NCBI GenBank assembly: GCA_016871195.1
Contig: VFZN01000022.1
Span: forward strand, 1 to 33,091
Reading direction: 5' to 3'
Source of the DNA: Acidobacteriota bacterium
GTDB taxonomy: Bacteria; Acidobacteriota; Vicinamibacteria; Vicinamibacterales; UBA2999
Length of the DNA: 33,091 bases
The notes under the pieces were generated by a model, which saw nothing but the letters and a program-made list of their open reading frames with translations, was not told where the DNA came from and ran no database searches. Below, in pieces: positions 15,529 to 24,067 of the stretch. The position numbers and the translations under genes were made by a program. The stretch's first letter is position 1. Each line of letters starts with the position of its first letter.

Positions 15529-15933
15529 ATGGACACCACGGACAAGCGCACCGCCACGGCCACAACCGTTGGCGCCCCGGTCACGGCTGCGGCACAGGAA
15601 CCCACAGCGCCTCAGAAGAAGCGTGCATCGACTGGTGCCACTCGACTCGCTACGCGCATTGAATTCAGGACCACCAAGGCCTTGTCCCGCGTCAGTGCAG
15701 CGGTCGACAAGGGGATGTCTCGATATATGAGCCGCCGGGACGCCTCCGACCTGAAGCGGAAAGACGGCGCCCTGATGGACATGCCGGAGAACATGCTTCG
15801 GGCCGCGGCGAAAGGGGTGGCAGACGCGACGCCTGCACTCGGCGATGTGTCCAAGCTGGTCTACAGCCGCCGCAACCGCAAGGCCGTCCGCCGCATGATG
15901 CGGGCGTTGCCCTCCATTCCGTATTTTTCGTAG
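15529..15933 (+). CDS. Small basic protein of unknown function
   Basis: 134 aa. ATG 15529 is chosen because GAAGGAGA ends a few bases upstream; an in-frame TTG at 15511 would include the ribosome binding site in the coding sequence. The first 40 residues are Thr/Ala/Pro-rich and probably disordered; the rest is helical and strongly basic (RKAVRRMMRAL near the C-terminus), with no membrane segment or cofactor motif. First gene of the run leading to the heme and UnbV/UnbU-like proteins. No family recognised. Confidence 0.65.
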   Translation: MDTTDKRTATATTVGAPVTAAAQEPTAPQKKRASTGATRLATRIEFRTTKALSRVSAAVDKGMSRYMSRRDASDLKRKDGALMDMPENMLRAAAKGVADATPALGDVSKLVYSRRNRKAVRRMMRALPSIPYFS

Positions 15934-15981
15934 GCGCGCCACCCGGCGACGACCCGCGTTCACACGATTCGAGAGACCCCC

Positions 15982-16245
15982 ATGGCGCAGCAGGACACCC
16001 CCGCGACCCCGCAGGCCCACGCCCCGATTGTCGTGGACCTCGGCAAGAAGACGAAGAAGGCGATCCGCCGGATGAAGGAAGGCTCGGGCAAGATGCTCGC
16101 CGAAGTCGAGCATGTGCTGGAGGAAGTGCGGGCGCAGTTGCCGCCGGCCGACCGCCAGAAGTCGCTGGTGCCTGTCGTCATGTTTGTCGAGCGCAAGCAC
16201 AAGAAGACGAAGTTCCCCTTTTCGCCGCTCAGCATGCTTCGTTAG
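15982..16245 (+). CDS. Small basic protein, possibly DUF6200-like
   Basis: 87 aa with GAGAGA upstream of ATG 15982. The core PIVVDLGKKTKKAIRRMKEG followed by SGKMLAEVEHVLEEV recalls small uncharacterised proteins (DUF6200-type) that have a VDLGK motif next to a basic helix and a second amphipathic helix. The C-terminal third is basic (ERKHKKTKF). It follows another small basic protein and precedes the ABC1 kinase by 53 bases. Family name is from memory and uncertain. Confidence 0.62.
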   Translation: MAQQDTPATPQAHAPIVVDLGKKTKKAIRRMKEGSGKMLAEVEHVLEEVRAQLPPADRQKSLVPVVMFVERKHKKTKFPFSPLSMLR

Positions 16246-16298
16246 GCAGTGGCCTCACGGGTTCATGACGCCCGTCATCGGCTCCTGAGCGTGAGGCG

Positions 16299-18224
16299 AT
16301 GACCGTCACCACCACCACACGGCACCCTGGCAGCCTGGCTGCTGGGGACGTCCCGCACACCGCCCCACCCCGCTCATCGTCGTCCGAGACCGTGAGCGCC
16401 CCTTGGGGGCGCGTCGACGCCGCGTCGGTCGGCGTCTGGGCACAGTTGCGGCGCGTCGGCGCCATTGTCCGTCACGTGACGGGCTTCCTGGTGCGTTCGC
16501 GCCTCCTGCGCGTGACGCGGGCCACCGAGCAGGAGGTGCTGCAGCGCGAAGGGCAGTGGATTCGCGAGAGCGCCACCGCGCTCGGCGGCACGTTCGTCAA
16601 GCTCGCGCAGCAGGCCTCCATCAGGCGCGATGTGTTGCCTGAGGCCTACTGTGACGCTCTCGACGGGCTGCAGGATGCCGTCGCCCCCATGTCCTTCCAT
16701 ACGGTGCAGGAGATCCTCGAGCGGCAATGGGGGCGGCCTCTGGCGTCGGTGGTGCGGACGATCAACCCCGAGCCCATCGGGAGTGCGTCGGTGGGATGCG
16801 TCTACCGGGCGGAGCTGTGTGACGGGACCGACGTGGCGGTGAAGGTCCGTCGGCCGGGGATTGCCGCCAGCTTTGCGCTGGACCTGTCGGTGATGGAGCG
16901 GCTGCTGCGGATGATGCAGTTGCTGGGCGCCCCCACGCTGGGTCTGTCGGTGGCCATGATCGAGGAACTCAGACAGGTGCTGCAGGAAGAGCTCGATTTC
17001 CGCTCGGAACTGCGGTACCAGGACCTGTTCAGGCGGGCGTTCCGTCACTGGAAGGCGGTACGCATCACGTCTCCCCACGGCTACTACGACCTGTCGGATA
17101 CCGAGGTGATGGTCAGCGAGTATGTGAGGGGGGTCTCGCTCAAGGAAATGCTGGTCCGCCTCAGAACCGAAGGCGAGCCGTATCGACAGCAGTTGACCGC
17201 GCTTGGGATCGACCCCAGGAACATCGCTCGACGGCTGGTCCGGGGTCTGAATTTTCAGATACACGAGTGCCCGTTCTTCCATGCCGATCCCCATCCGGGG
17301 AACATCGTCGTACAGCCGGGCGGGCAGCTAGTGTTCCTCGACTTCGGGGCGTGCGGTGTGATGCCGGAACGCGACCGCCGTCTGCTGATGGAGATGAATC
17401 AGCGCTTCTTCGAAGGTGATGTCGTCGGCATGGTGCAGTGCGTCACCGGGATCATGGAGCCGCTGCCGCGTATCGATACCAATGCGCTGACGGCTGCCCT
17501 CGAGCGTGAGTGGTGGCGCGGATACTACGGCATCATCAGCCGCCATGCCGAGTGGCATGAGCGCACCTCCTTCCGCCTGTGGACAGTGCTGATGGTGACG
17601 CTTCGACAGTTCGATATCCCGCTGCCGTCACGCATGCTGAAGCTGGTGCGCGCCACGCTTCTCTACGATACGGTCGCCGCGCAGCTTGATCCCGACATCA
17701 ACGTCTTCCGTGAGTTTCTGAAATTCACCAAGGCTGCCGCCAAACGTCGGCGTCGCGCCATCAGGACGGCGGCCTTCAGACAGCTCGCGCTGGGCCCGGA
17801 CGACGCCGTTGTGGACCGCACGTATCAGGTGGGTCGGGTGGCCCGGCGGGTGCTCTACCGCGCCGAGAAGTTCCTGAACGAGCCCGATATCCGGCTGGAC
17901 GCCTCGATCGATTTCGTGGTCGGCGTGCTGCGCGAGTTCTGGACACTGGGCGTCACGATGTTCGCCACGGCCTCGTCCCTCTGGCTGGTGTCGTACTCGT
18001 GGCGGCGGTATCTCTATCTCTACGACCGCGACTCGTATCGCGCGGGCGAGCGGCTCATCGACCTGCCCGGGCGGCTGGCCAGGGAAATGACCGAAGGCGA
18101 GCCGCATGCCTTCGTTGCCGCCTGTGCGCTGGCCATCGGTACCTGGTGGATGCTGACCAATCTGCTGGGCATTGCCGAGCGGCTACGGCGACTGTTCCGC
18201 CAGCAAAACGTGACGCAGGAGTAA
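16299..18224 (+). CDS. ABC1/UbiB-family atypical kinase
   Basis: 641 aa with a Ser/Thr/Pro-rich, probably flexible N-terminus of about 45 residues. Family motifs: GGTFVKLAQQASIRRDVLP (KxGQ region, but Gly103 is Ala, giving KLAQ at 101-104), PIGSASVGCVYRAEL (Ala-rich nucleotide loop), VAVKVRRPG (catalytic lysine), EELDFRSEL, HADPHPGN and LDFGACG. Two hydrophobic helices at the C-terminus (about 545-570 and 603-625) would anchor it in the membrane, as in UbiB/COQ8. Such proteins assist isoprenoid-quinone synthesis and lipid extraction from membranes. Here it heads a tight set with a catalase-like protein (6-base gap), suggesting a role in handling a hydrophobic product or precursor; that is inference. 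Confidence 0.88.
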   Translation: MTVTTTTRHPGSLAAGDVPHTAPPRSSSSETVSAPWGRVDAASVGVWAQLRRVGAIVRHVTGFLVRSRLLRVTRATEQEVLQREGQWIRESATALGGTFVKLAQQASIRRDVLPEAYCDALDGLQDAVAPMSFHTVQEILERQWGRPLASVVRTINPEPIGSASVGCVYRAELCDGTDVAVKVRRPGIAASFALDLSVMERLLRMMQLLGAPTLGLSVAMIEELRQVLQEELDFRSELRYQDLFRRAFRHWKAVRITSPHGYYDLSDTEVMVSEYVRGVSLKEMLVRLRTEGEPYRQQLTALGIDPRNIARRLVRGLNFQIHECPFFHADPHPGNIVVQPGGQLVFLDFGACGVMPERDRRLLMEMNQRFFEGDVVGMVQCVTGIMEPLPRIDTNALTAALEREWWRGYYGIISRHAEWHERTSFRLWTVLMVTLRQFDIPLPSRMLKLVRATLLYDTVAAQLDPDINVFREFLKFTKAAAKRRRRAIRTAAFRQLALGPDDAVVDRTYQVGRVARRVLYRAEKFLNEPDIRLDASIDFVVGVLREFWTLGVTMFATASSLWLVSYSWRRYLYLYDRDSYRAGERLIDLPGRLAREMTEGEPHAFVAACALAIGTWWMLTNLLGIAERLRRLFRQQNVTQE

Positions 18225-18230
18225 CCAACG

Positions 18231-19280
18231 ATGCCCCCTGAACTGCACAAGGAGTATCCCCGGGACGACGAAGGGCGCGAGACGGCGCGTCTGCTGGACG
18301 TAACCCTCCGGACGCTGGAGGCCCGTTATCTGTGCGGACCGCAGCTGCGCGATACCCACGCGAAGGGACTCGCCGTCGTGTCGGCGGAACTGATCGTGCC
18401 GGCGAATCTGCCTGAGCACCTCCGCGTCGGTCTATTTGCCCAGCCGGCGACCTACGCGGGCGTGATCCGGTTTTCCAACACGGACCCCACGCCCCATCAT
18501 GACCGCGTCGCCGACATGCGGGCCATGTCGATCAAGCTGACCGGTGTGCCCGGCCCCCGCGTCTGGGGCGACGATGGGCAAGGCACGCTCGATCTGCTGC
18601 TCATGAGCGCCAAGAGCTTCATGACACCCACGCTCGCGGAGTTCATTGACCTGCAGGACTGCCTGCGTCGCACGACCACCGAGCCTGTGTTGGGCGCCGT
18701 GCGGTTGGTGGCGTTTTTTCTCCGGCACCCGAGCACGGCCCGTCGGGTCATGCGGTCACAGATTCCGTGTGCCAATCTGCTCGAACTGCCGTATTTCAGC
18801 GAGACGCCGTATCGCTTCGGTGACCGCACCGTCCAATTCAGGGCGATACCGCGCAAGGCACCCACCAGCAGGGTCCCGGGACCAGACGCGCCTCCGAACT
18901 ACCTGAACGGACGTCTGCGCGACGATCTCGCCACCCAGGACGCGTGGTTCGACCTGCAGGTGCACTTCCAGACCGATCCGGTGCGGATGCCGATCGAGGA
19001 CAGTTCTGTCGAGTGGAGCGATGCGCTGTCGTTTCCGCAGACCGTGGCGACGCTGAGGATTCCAGCACAGCCGGTCGCTCGCCCTGGGCCGCACACCATC
19101 GGCGAGGACCTGAGTTTCAACCCGTGGCGGACCCTGCCCGATCACCGCCCACTGGGATGGGTCAATCGCGTGCGTCAGTCGATTTACGCAGACATTGCGC
19201 GCTTCCGTGCAAGCCGCAGAGGAACGGATTCCGCCGCACAGGCGATGGGCGGGCACGGCCGCCCCGGGACGGAGAGGTAG
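18231..19280 (+). CDS. Catalase-fold heme protein
   Basis: 349 aa, shorter than typical monofunctional catalases (about 480-500). Matches the catalase core: DTHAKG with distal His43, VIRFSNTDP, DMRAMSIKL, and near the C-terminus FNPWRTLPDHRPLGWVNR followed by RQSIY with the RxxxY heme ligand motif (Arg315, Tyr319). No signal peptide. Short catalase-like proteins include allene oxide synthases and other lipid-hydroperoxide enzymes as well as peroxidases, so the substrate may be an oxidised acyl chain rather than H2O2. The gene lies 6 bases after the ABC1 kinase and 4 before the cytochrome. Fold assignment is good; reaction unknown. Confidence 0.82.
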   Translation: MPPELHKEYPRDDEGRETARLLDVTLRTLEARYLCGPQLRDTHAKGLAVVSAELIVPANLPEHLRVGLFAQPATYAGVIRFSNTDPTPHHDRVADMRAMSIKLTGVPGPRVWGDDGQGTLDLLLMSAKSFMTPTLAEFIDLQDCLRRTTTEPVLGAVRLVAFFLRHPSTARRVMRSQIPCANLLELPYFSETPYRFGDRTVQFRAIPRKAPTSRVPGPDAPPNYLNGRLRDDLATQDAWFDLQVHFQTDPVRMPIEDSSVEWSDALSFPQTVATLRIPAQPVARPGPHTIGEDLSFNPWRTLPDHRPLGWVNRVRQSIYADIARFRASRRGTDSAAQAMGGHGRPGTER

Positions 19281-19284
19281 CGAC

Positions 19285-21060
19285 ATGGCACAGAAGCGAA
19301 CGCTGGCAATCACCGCGCTCGTCGTGGTCGGCGTGATTGGCGCCGGCGCGATCGGATTGATGCTGACGGGAGTGTACGAATTCTCGCTGCGCGATCTGGC
19401 AGCCCCGGTACAGGTGCAGGAGGAGGTGGCGCCAGACGCCGTGCCGCTCACCGACGAGCAACTGGACCGGTTCTACCACCTGTCGCAGGGCTCCCAGGTG
19501 ATGCCCTACGAGTGGTTCATCAATCTCGAGCAGGGTGACAGCACCGCGAAGCTGATTGACGACGAGTTCATGTCACGCTTCCGGTTCATTCCGTCGCGCC
19601 GCAGCGCCGAAAACCCGGACAAGCTGCAGATCGGGTTTGCCAAGGACGATCCCGACCCACTCACTGGTCAGGTGCATATGGGCGTGACGTGCGCCGCCTG
19701 TCACGTGGGCCAGATCATCTACAAGGGCCAGAGCCTGCTCGTGCGCGGGGGCCCGGGCATGATTGACTTCGACCGGTTCGTCGTCGCGCTGTATTCCAGC
19801 CTGGCGATTACGGCGAACTCTCCGATCAAAGCCGACCGGTTTGCCAAGGCTGTGCTGAAGGACAAGTTCAGCGTCGCCAATGCCGCGAAGCTCTGGGTCG
19901 AGGTGCAGGCGTTCATTGAGCGATCGGCGGCCGACAAGGCCCAGGAAGCCCTCAGCAACCGTCGCCGCAAGGAGCAGAACACCGAGGGCGGCTTCGGTCG
20001 TATCGACGCGCTGGGGGCCGGTGGCAACCGGTTGTACCGCATGCTGGGCAAGGAGAACCTGCGGGCGCTGAACGCGCCGGTGAAGGCCCTCCCGCTGTGG
20101 AATGCCCACGAATACGACTGGGTGCAGACGAACGGATCGATTCGCTCGCCCCTGCACCGCAATGTCATCGAGGCACTGGCCGTGAATGCCAGTCTGGTGT
20201 TCCCCGGCGATCCCGCCAAGGGGGACCAGTTCATTTCCAGCGCACGCCTCAAGAACATGGTCGAGCTCGAGGAGTTGATGAAGTCATTCGCGATTCCGCG
20301 ATGGCCCGACCACATGTTCGGCGCCCTCGACCAGGCGCGCGTCACTCGTGGTGAGGCCCTCTATGCCGCACAGTGCGCGTCCTGCCATGCGCCCCGCCGC
20401 GAACGGACACCGCTGGCCGCAGACGAGGTGGCCGTCCGCCAGAACAAGCGCTACCTCATGATCCCGCTGTATCCCGTCGACGAAGTGGGTACCGACCCGA
20501 CCGATGCACGCAACTTTGCGACACGTACGCTTGATGCCTCGCGCATCGGGATGCGGACCGACGAGCCCGGGGCCTCGGTCATCGGGCTGGTGCTGAACGG
20601 CATCGTCCAGCGAGGTCTCACGGATGCGGGCCTGACGCAGCAGCAGAAGGACGAGTGGATTGGCAACCGGGCCAACCTGCTGCGCGCCTGTGAAGCGTAT
20701 CCGGCTCGGCCGCTGGCCGGCTACTGGGCCGCCGGGCCGTTCCTCCACAACGGGTCGGTGCCGACCATGTACGACCTGCTGCTGCCGGCGAGCGAGCGTC
20801 CCCGCGAGTTCTACACGGGGAACCTCGAATTCGATCCCGTCCGCGTCGGTCGCGTATCGACGCCGTTCCAGGGGGCCTTCAAGTTCGACACCCGCCTGCC
20901 GGGCAACTCGAATGCGGGCCACGAATACGGCACGACGCTCACCCACGAGGAGCGGCTCGATCTGCTGGAATTCCTCAAGCAGCTGCCGACCCCCGGGGAC
21001 AATCTGCCGGAAGTGGACCCCGTCGCGGGATGCCCGCCGGCGAAACTGGCGAGTCGGTAA
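19285..21060 (+). CDS. Di-heme cytochrome c, RoxA-like
   Basis: 591 aa from ATG 19285 (GGAGAGG 8 bases upstream); an N-terminal hydrophobic segment (about 7-28) serves as signal or anchor, so it acts in the periplasm. Two CxxCH sites: CAACH (136-140) and CASCH (364-368). The segment PLYPVDEVGTDPTD and a late GYWAAGPFLHNGSVPTMYDLL are typical of large di-heme cytochromes related to the rubber oxygenase RoxA and to MauG/peroxidase-type enzymes. RoxA cleaves polyisoprene double bonds with O2; a relative next to a polyene-type synthase might oxidise an unsaturated chain. Family level is fairly secure; activity is inferred. Confidence 0.82.
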   Translation: MAQKRTLAITALVVVGVIGAGAIGLMLTGVYEFSLRDLAAPVQVQEEVAPDAVPLTDEQLDRFYHLSQGSQVMPYEWFINLEQGDSTAKLIDDEFMSRFRFIPSRRSAENPDKLQIGFAKDDPDPLTGQVHMGVTCAACHVGQIIYKGQSLLVRGGPGMIDFDRFVVALYSSLAITANSPIKADRFAKAVLKDKFSVANAAKLWVEVQAFIERSAADKAQEALSNRRRKEQNTEGGFGRIDALGAGGNRLYRMLGKENLRALNAPVKALPLWNAHEYDWVQTNGSIRSPLHRNVIEALAVNASLVFPGDPAKGDQFISSARLKNMVELEELMKSFAIPRWPDHMFGALDQARVTRGEALYAAQCASCHAPRRERTPLAADEVAVRQNKRYLMIPLYPVDEVGTDPTDARNFATRTLDASRIGMRTDEPGASVIGLVLNGIVQRGLTDAGLTQQQKDEWIGNRANLLRACEAYPARPLAGYWAAGPFLHNGSVPTMYDLLLPASERPREFYTGNLEFDPVRVGRVSTPFQGAFKFDTRLPGNSNAGHEYGTTLTHEERLDLLEFLKQLPTPGDNLPEVDPVAGCPPAKLASR

Positions 21061-21111
21061 GCCGACTCGCCAGCCTCACAACGGACACAGACGGAGAAGG
21101 GTGACGCTGAG

Positions 21112-23082
21112 ATGAGCGGAACACACGCGCCCGGCCCACCGCCGGGCAGCTATCGTCGCCACAACCTGCCGGTGATTCTGGTGGTGGCGCTGGTGACCGG
21201 CACCCTCGGCGCCATGGCGGCGCTGCCGACCGCGACGCCTGAGGAAACCCGTATGCTGGCCAGCCGATTCCGTATGGATGTGCAGACGCTGCCTGACGTG
21301 CCTGTGCCGGCAGGCGGCGTCGAGCATCCCGTGAACCAGACGGCCCGTCACATGCAGTTCTACTTCTATCAGGTGGGCGAGTCGGTGGCCTTCGGCGACC
21401 TTGATGGAGATGGCCTGCCCAACGACCTCTGCCGGACGAACGTCAAGAGCAAGGCGCTCGAGATTCGTCCGGTCCCGGGGACCGGGGACCGCTATGCCCC
21501 GTTCGTGGTCGATTTCGGACCGCGCGTCGACCGCCGGACCGTGCATCCGTCCGTGTGCCGGCTGGCCGACATCAACGAAGACGGACTCACCGACGTGCTG
21601 GTCGCTTTCTATGGCCGGGCCCCGCTGCTGCTGCTGCGCCAACCAGCTGACGGACCGGCACCGCTGACGCAGGGGCTGTATGCCACGGAAGAACTGATCC
21701 CGAGCGGACAGGCCGAGCGCTGGTGGACGGCGACCGCGGCGTTCAGCGATGTCGACGGCGATGGGCACCAGGACCTTATCGTCGGTAACTACTACCCGGA
21801 TGGGGCCGAGATCACCAACCCCGACTCGGCCGTGCCGTTCGAGATGAATGCCGATTTTTCGCGTGCACGGAACGGCGGGCTGAACCGGATCTTCCTGCAT
21901 ACGTCCGGGCCGCAGCGATATACCGACGCGGGGAATGTCTTTCCCGGTGACGGCGCGCGCGCGTGGACGCTGGCGATCGGGGCGGCGGATCTGAACCGCG
22001 ATGGCCTGAGCGAGTTGTATATCGCCAACGACTTCGGTCCGGATCAGCTGCTGCTGAACGAGTCCACGCCCGGTTCCGTGAAACTTCGCGAGCTGACGGG
22101 ACGCCAGTCGGCGGCGACGCCGGAGTCGGCCGTGCTGGGGCTCGATTCCTTCAAGGGGATGAGCGCGGATTTTGGCGACATCAACGGCGACGGGGCGTTC
22201 GATATCTCCGTCAGCAACATCGGGTCGCCCTTCGCGCTCGGCGAAAGCCACTTCCTGTGGGAGAGTGCAGGACAGGCGGCGGAGATGCGCGAGGGCCGGG
22301 CTCCCTACATCGAGCGTGGCCTCGAACGCGGCGTCGCGCACAGCGCATGGGGATGGGACACGCGGTTTGAGGATTTTGACAACGATGGCACGCTCGAACT
22401 GGTGCAGGCCACGGGCCTGGTGAAGGGCCGCGACAACAAGTGGCCCGACCTCGCCCAGGTCGGCGCATCCAATGACACCTTCGTGCGGTATCAGTCGTCC
22501 TGGCCGAAGTTTCTTGAGGGCGCCGAAGTGGACGGGTCGTTTCCCAATCCGTTCTGGGTGCGCGGTGCCGGCGACCGATACGTGGATGTCTCAACCGAGG
22601 TCTTCCCTGGTCTGACACCGGCCACGCGCGGCATTGCCGTCGGTGACGTTGATGGGGATGGGCGGGTCGACATGGCGTTCGCCAACTTCTGGGAATCGTC
22701 GCAATTCATTCGCAATGCCTCGGAGCCCGGTGCGTTTCTGGGGCTGCACCTCCTGCTGCCCGCCGCGGACGCCCCGAGCGAGGCAGGCCTGATCGTGCAC
22801 GACGGACACCCGCGCTGGCGCGAAGGTGTACCGGCCGTGGGTGCGATGGTCGAGATCACACCCGCTGGTGCCCCGGCGCAGATGCGTCAGGTGGACGGCG
22901 GAAATGGTCATTCCGGCCAGCGCAGCGCGGAGGTGCGCTTCGGCCTCGGCCGTTCGGCACCGGGCGCGGTGCCTGTGCGGATCACCTGGCGAGATTGGAA
23001 TGGTAAGATGCGCCACCAGACGCTGACGCTCACTCCCGGTTACCACACGGTGGTCCTGGGAGAGCCCGGAGAGACCCGTTGA
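21112..23082 (+). CDS. UnbV-like FG-GAP repeat protein (CRTAC1/ASPIC type)
   Basis: 656 aa. A membrane anchor or signal lies at about 18-40. The body contains at least seven Ca2+-binding-like loops of the FG-GAP/VCBS type (GDLDGDGLPNDL, ADINEDGLTDVLV, SDVDGDGHQDLIV, ADLNRDGLSELYI, GDINGDGAFDISV, EDFDNDGTLELV, GDVDGDGRVDMAF), as expected for a beta-propeller, followed by a C-terminal ASPIC/UnbV-type domain (VPAVGAMVEI...; RFGLG). UnbV proteins belong to the conserved enediyne warhead gene set; their function is unknown. Overlaps the UnbU-like gene at its 3' end. Confidence 0.86.
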   Translation: MSGTHAPGPPPGSYRRHNLPVILVVALVTGTLGAMAALPTATPEETRMLASRFRMDVQTLPDVPVPAGGVEHPVNQTARHMQFYFYQVGESVAFGDLDGDGLPNDLCRTNVKSKALEIRPVPGTGDRYAPFVVDFGPRVDRRTVHPSVCRLADINEDGLTDVLVAFYGRAPLLLLRQPADGPAPLTQGLYATEELIPSGQAERWWTATAAFSDVDGDGHQDLIVGNYYPDGAEITNPDSAVPFEMNADFSRARNGGLNRIFLHTSGPQRYTDAGNVFPGDGARAWTLAIGAADLNRDGLSELYIANDFGPDQLLLNESTPGSVKLRELTGRQSAATPESAVLGLDSFKGMSADFGDINGDGAFDISVSNIGSPFALGESHFLWESAGQAAEMREGRAPYIERGLERGVAHSAWGWDTRFEDFDNDGTLELVQATGLVKGRDNKWPDLAQVGASNDTFVRYQSSWPKFLEGAEVDGSFPNPFWVRGAGDRYVDVSTEVFPGLTPATRGIAVGDVDGDGRVDMAFANFWESSQFIRNASEPGAFLGLHLLLPAADAPSEAGLIVHDGHPRWREGVPAVGAMVEITPAGAPAQMRQVDGGNGHSGQRSAEVRFGLGRSAPGAVPVRITWRDWNGKMRHQTLTLTPGYHTVVLGEPGETR

Positions 23083-24020
23083 CGACGATGCCTGCCCCGA
23101 ACGCTGCCAAGAAAGTCCGCGATCCCCGCAACGGACTCCGAACGTCGGCCACCCTCGCCACCGTCTTCACGCTGCTGGGGCACACCGTCTTCGGCTTCGA
23201 GCAGAGCTGGGCCACGGTCGGCGTGGCGCTCGCGACGGGGTATGCGTCAGCCCTGCTGTTTGAATGGGTGGATGCCTGGGCCTGTGGGGGCGTGCCGAAT
23301 TTCATGGGAGGAGGCGCCCGCAAGCTGATCGATTTCCTACTGCCTGCGCACATGACCTCGATTACGCTCTCGTTTCTGCTCTACACCTACACCGAGCTCT
23401 GGATCACTGCCTTCACGGTGGCGCTGTCGCTCGGGGCCAAGCACGTACTGCGCGTGCGTCAGCGCGGACGCCTGCAGCACTTCATGAACCCCTCGAACTT
23501 CGGCGTGGCGATCACGTTCGCGCTGTTCCAGTGGTCCAGCGTGCTGCCGTGGAGCTTCACCACGAACCTGTCAGGCGCAGCCGACTGGATCGTGCCGTTG
23601 GTCATTGTCGGGCTCGGCACCCGCCTGAATCTGCTGTTCACCTCGCGACTGCCGACCATTGCCGCCTGGCTCCTCAGCTTCACCGCCATCGGCGCATTCC
23701 GTGCCTGGATGCTGGGCAGCCCTTGGGCGGCGGAGATGGTGACGCTCACCGGGATTCCGATGGTGCTGTTCACTTTCTACATGATTACCGATCCCCAGAC
23801 CTCACCTTCCGCGCCAAAGAGCCAGTTGCTATACGGCAGCAGCATCGCTGTGGCCTACGCGGTGCTACTAGTCCTGCAGGTCCAGTACACGATGTTCTAC
23901 AGCGTGGCTCTGGTCTGTGGCCTGAGGGGCCTGTATCTGGGAGCGTCGAACCTCTGGGCGACGCTCTCGGAACGCAAGACCTCGCCCGTGGGCGTGCTGC
24001 AGTCATCCACGGCCGCGTAG
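23079..24020 (+). CDS. UnbU-like integral membrane protein (RnfD-related)
   Basis: 313 aa. The TTG at 23079 overlaps the previous stop and has GGAGAG 5 bases upstream; an ATG at 23088 is the alternative. About 8 hydrophobic segments. RLQHFMNPSNFGVAITFALF and TGIPMVLFTFYMITDPQTSP match the RnfD/NqrB-like motif block that carries covalent FMN in true RnfD and is shared with UnbU, the membrane protein of enediyne cassettes. Paired here with the UnbV-like protein exactly as in those cassettes, suggesting the two act together at the membrane. Role unknown, possibly electron transfer or export. Confidence 0.84.
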   Translation: MTTMPAPNAAKKVRDPRNGLRTSATLATVFTLLGHTVFGFEQSWATVGVALATGYASALLFEWVDAWACGGVPNFMGGGARKLIDFLLPAHMTSITLSFLLYTYTELWITAFTVALSLGAKHVLRVRQRGRLQHFMNPSNFGVAITFALFQWSSVLPWSFTTNLSGAADWIVPLVIVGLGTRLNLLFTSRLPTIAAWLLSFTAIGAFRAWMLGSPWAAEMVTLTGIPMVLFTFYMITDPQTSPSAPKSQLLYGSSIAVAYAVLLVLQVQYTMFYSVALVCGLRGLYLGASNLWATLSERKTSPVGVLQSSTAA

Positions 24021-24042
24021 GTCACCCGAATCGCTCTGGTGC

Positions 24043-24066
24043 GGGCGGGCGTCCCGGCGCCCGCCC
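24043..24066. terminator. Hairpin between convergent genes
   Basis: GGGCGGGCG (24043-24051), loop TCCCGG, CGCCCGCCC (24058-24066): a perfect 9-bp stem between the stop codons of two convergent genes. No T tract follows on either strand, but position and strength suggest a bidirectional terminator. Confidence 0.65.
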
Positions 24067-24067
24067 G

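Noticed and set aside
15355-16200. N-terminal extension of the minus-strand secreted protein
   Set aside because: It runs antisense across two small plus-strand genes with good ribosome binding sites, and the signal-like N-terminus begins at 15354.
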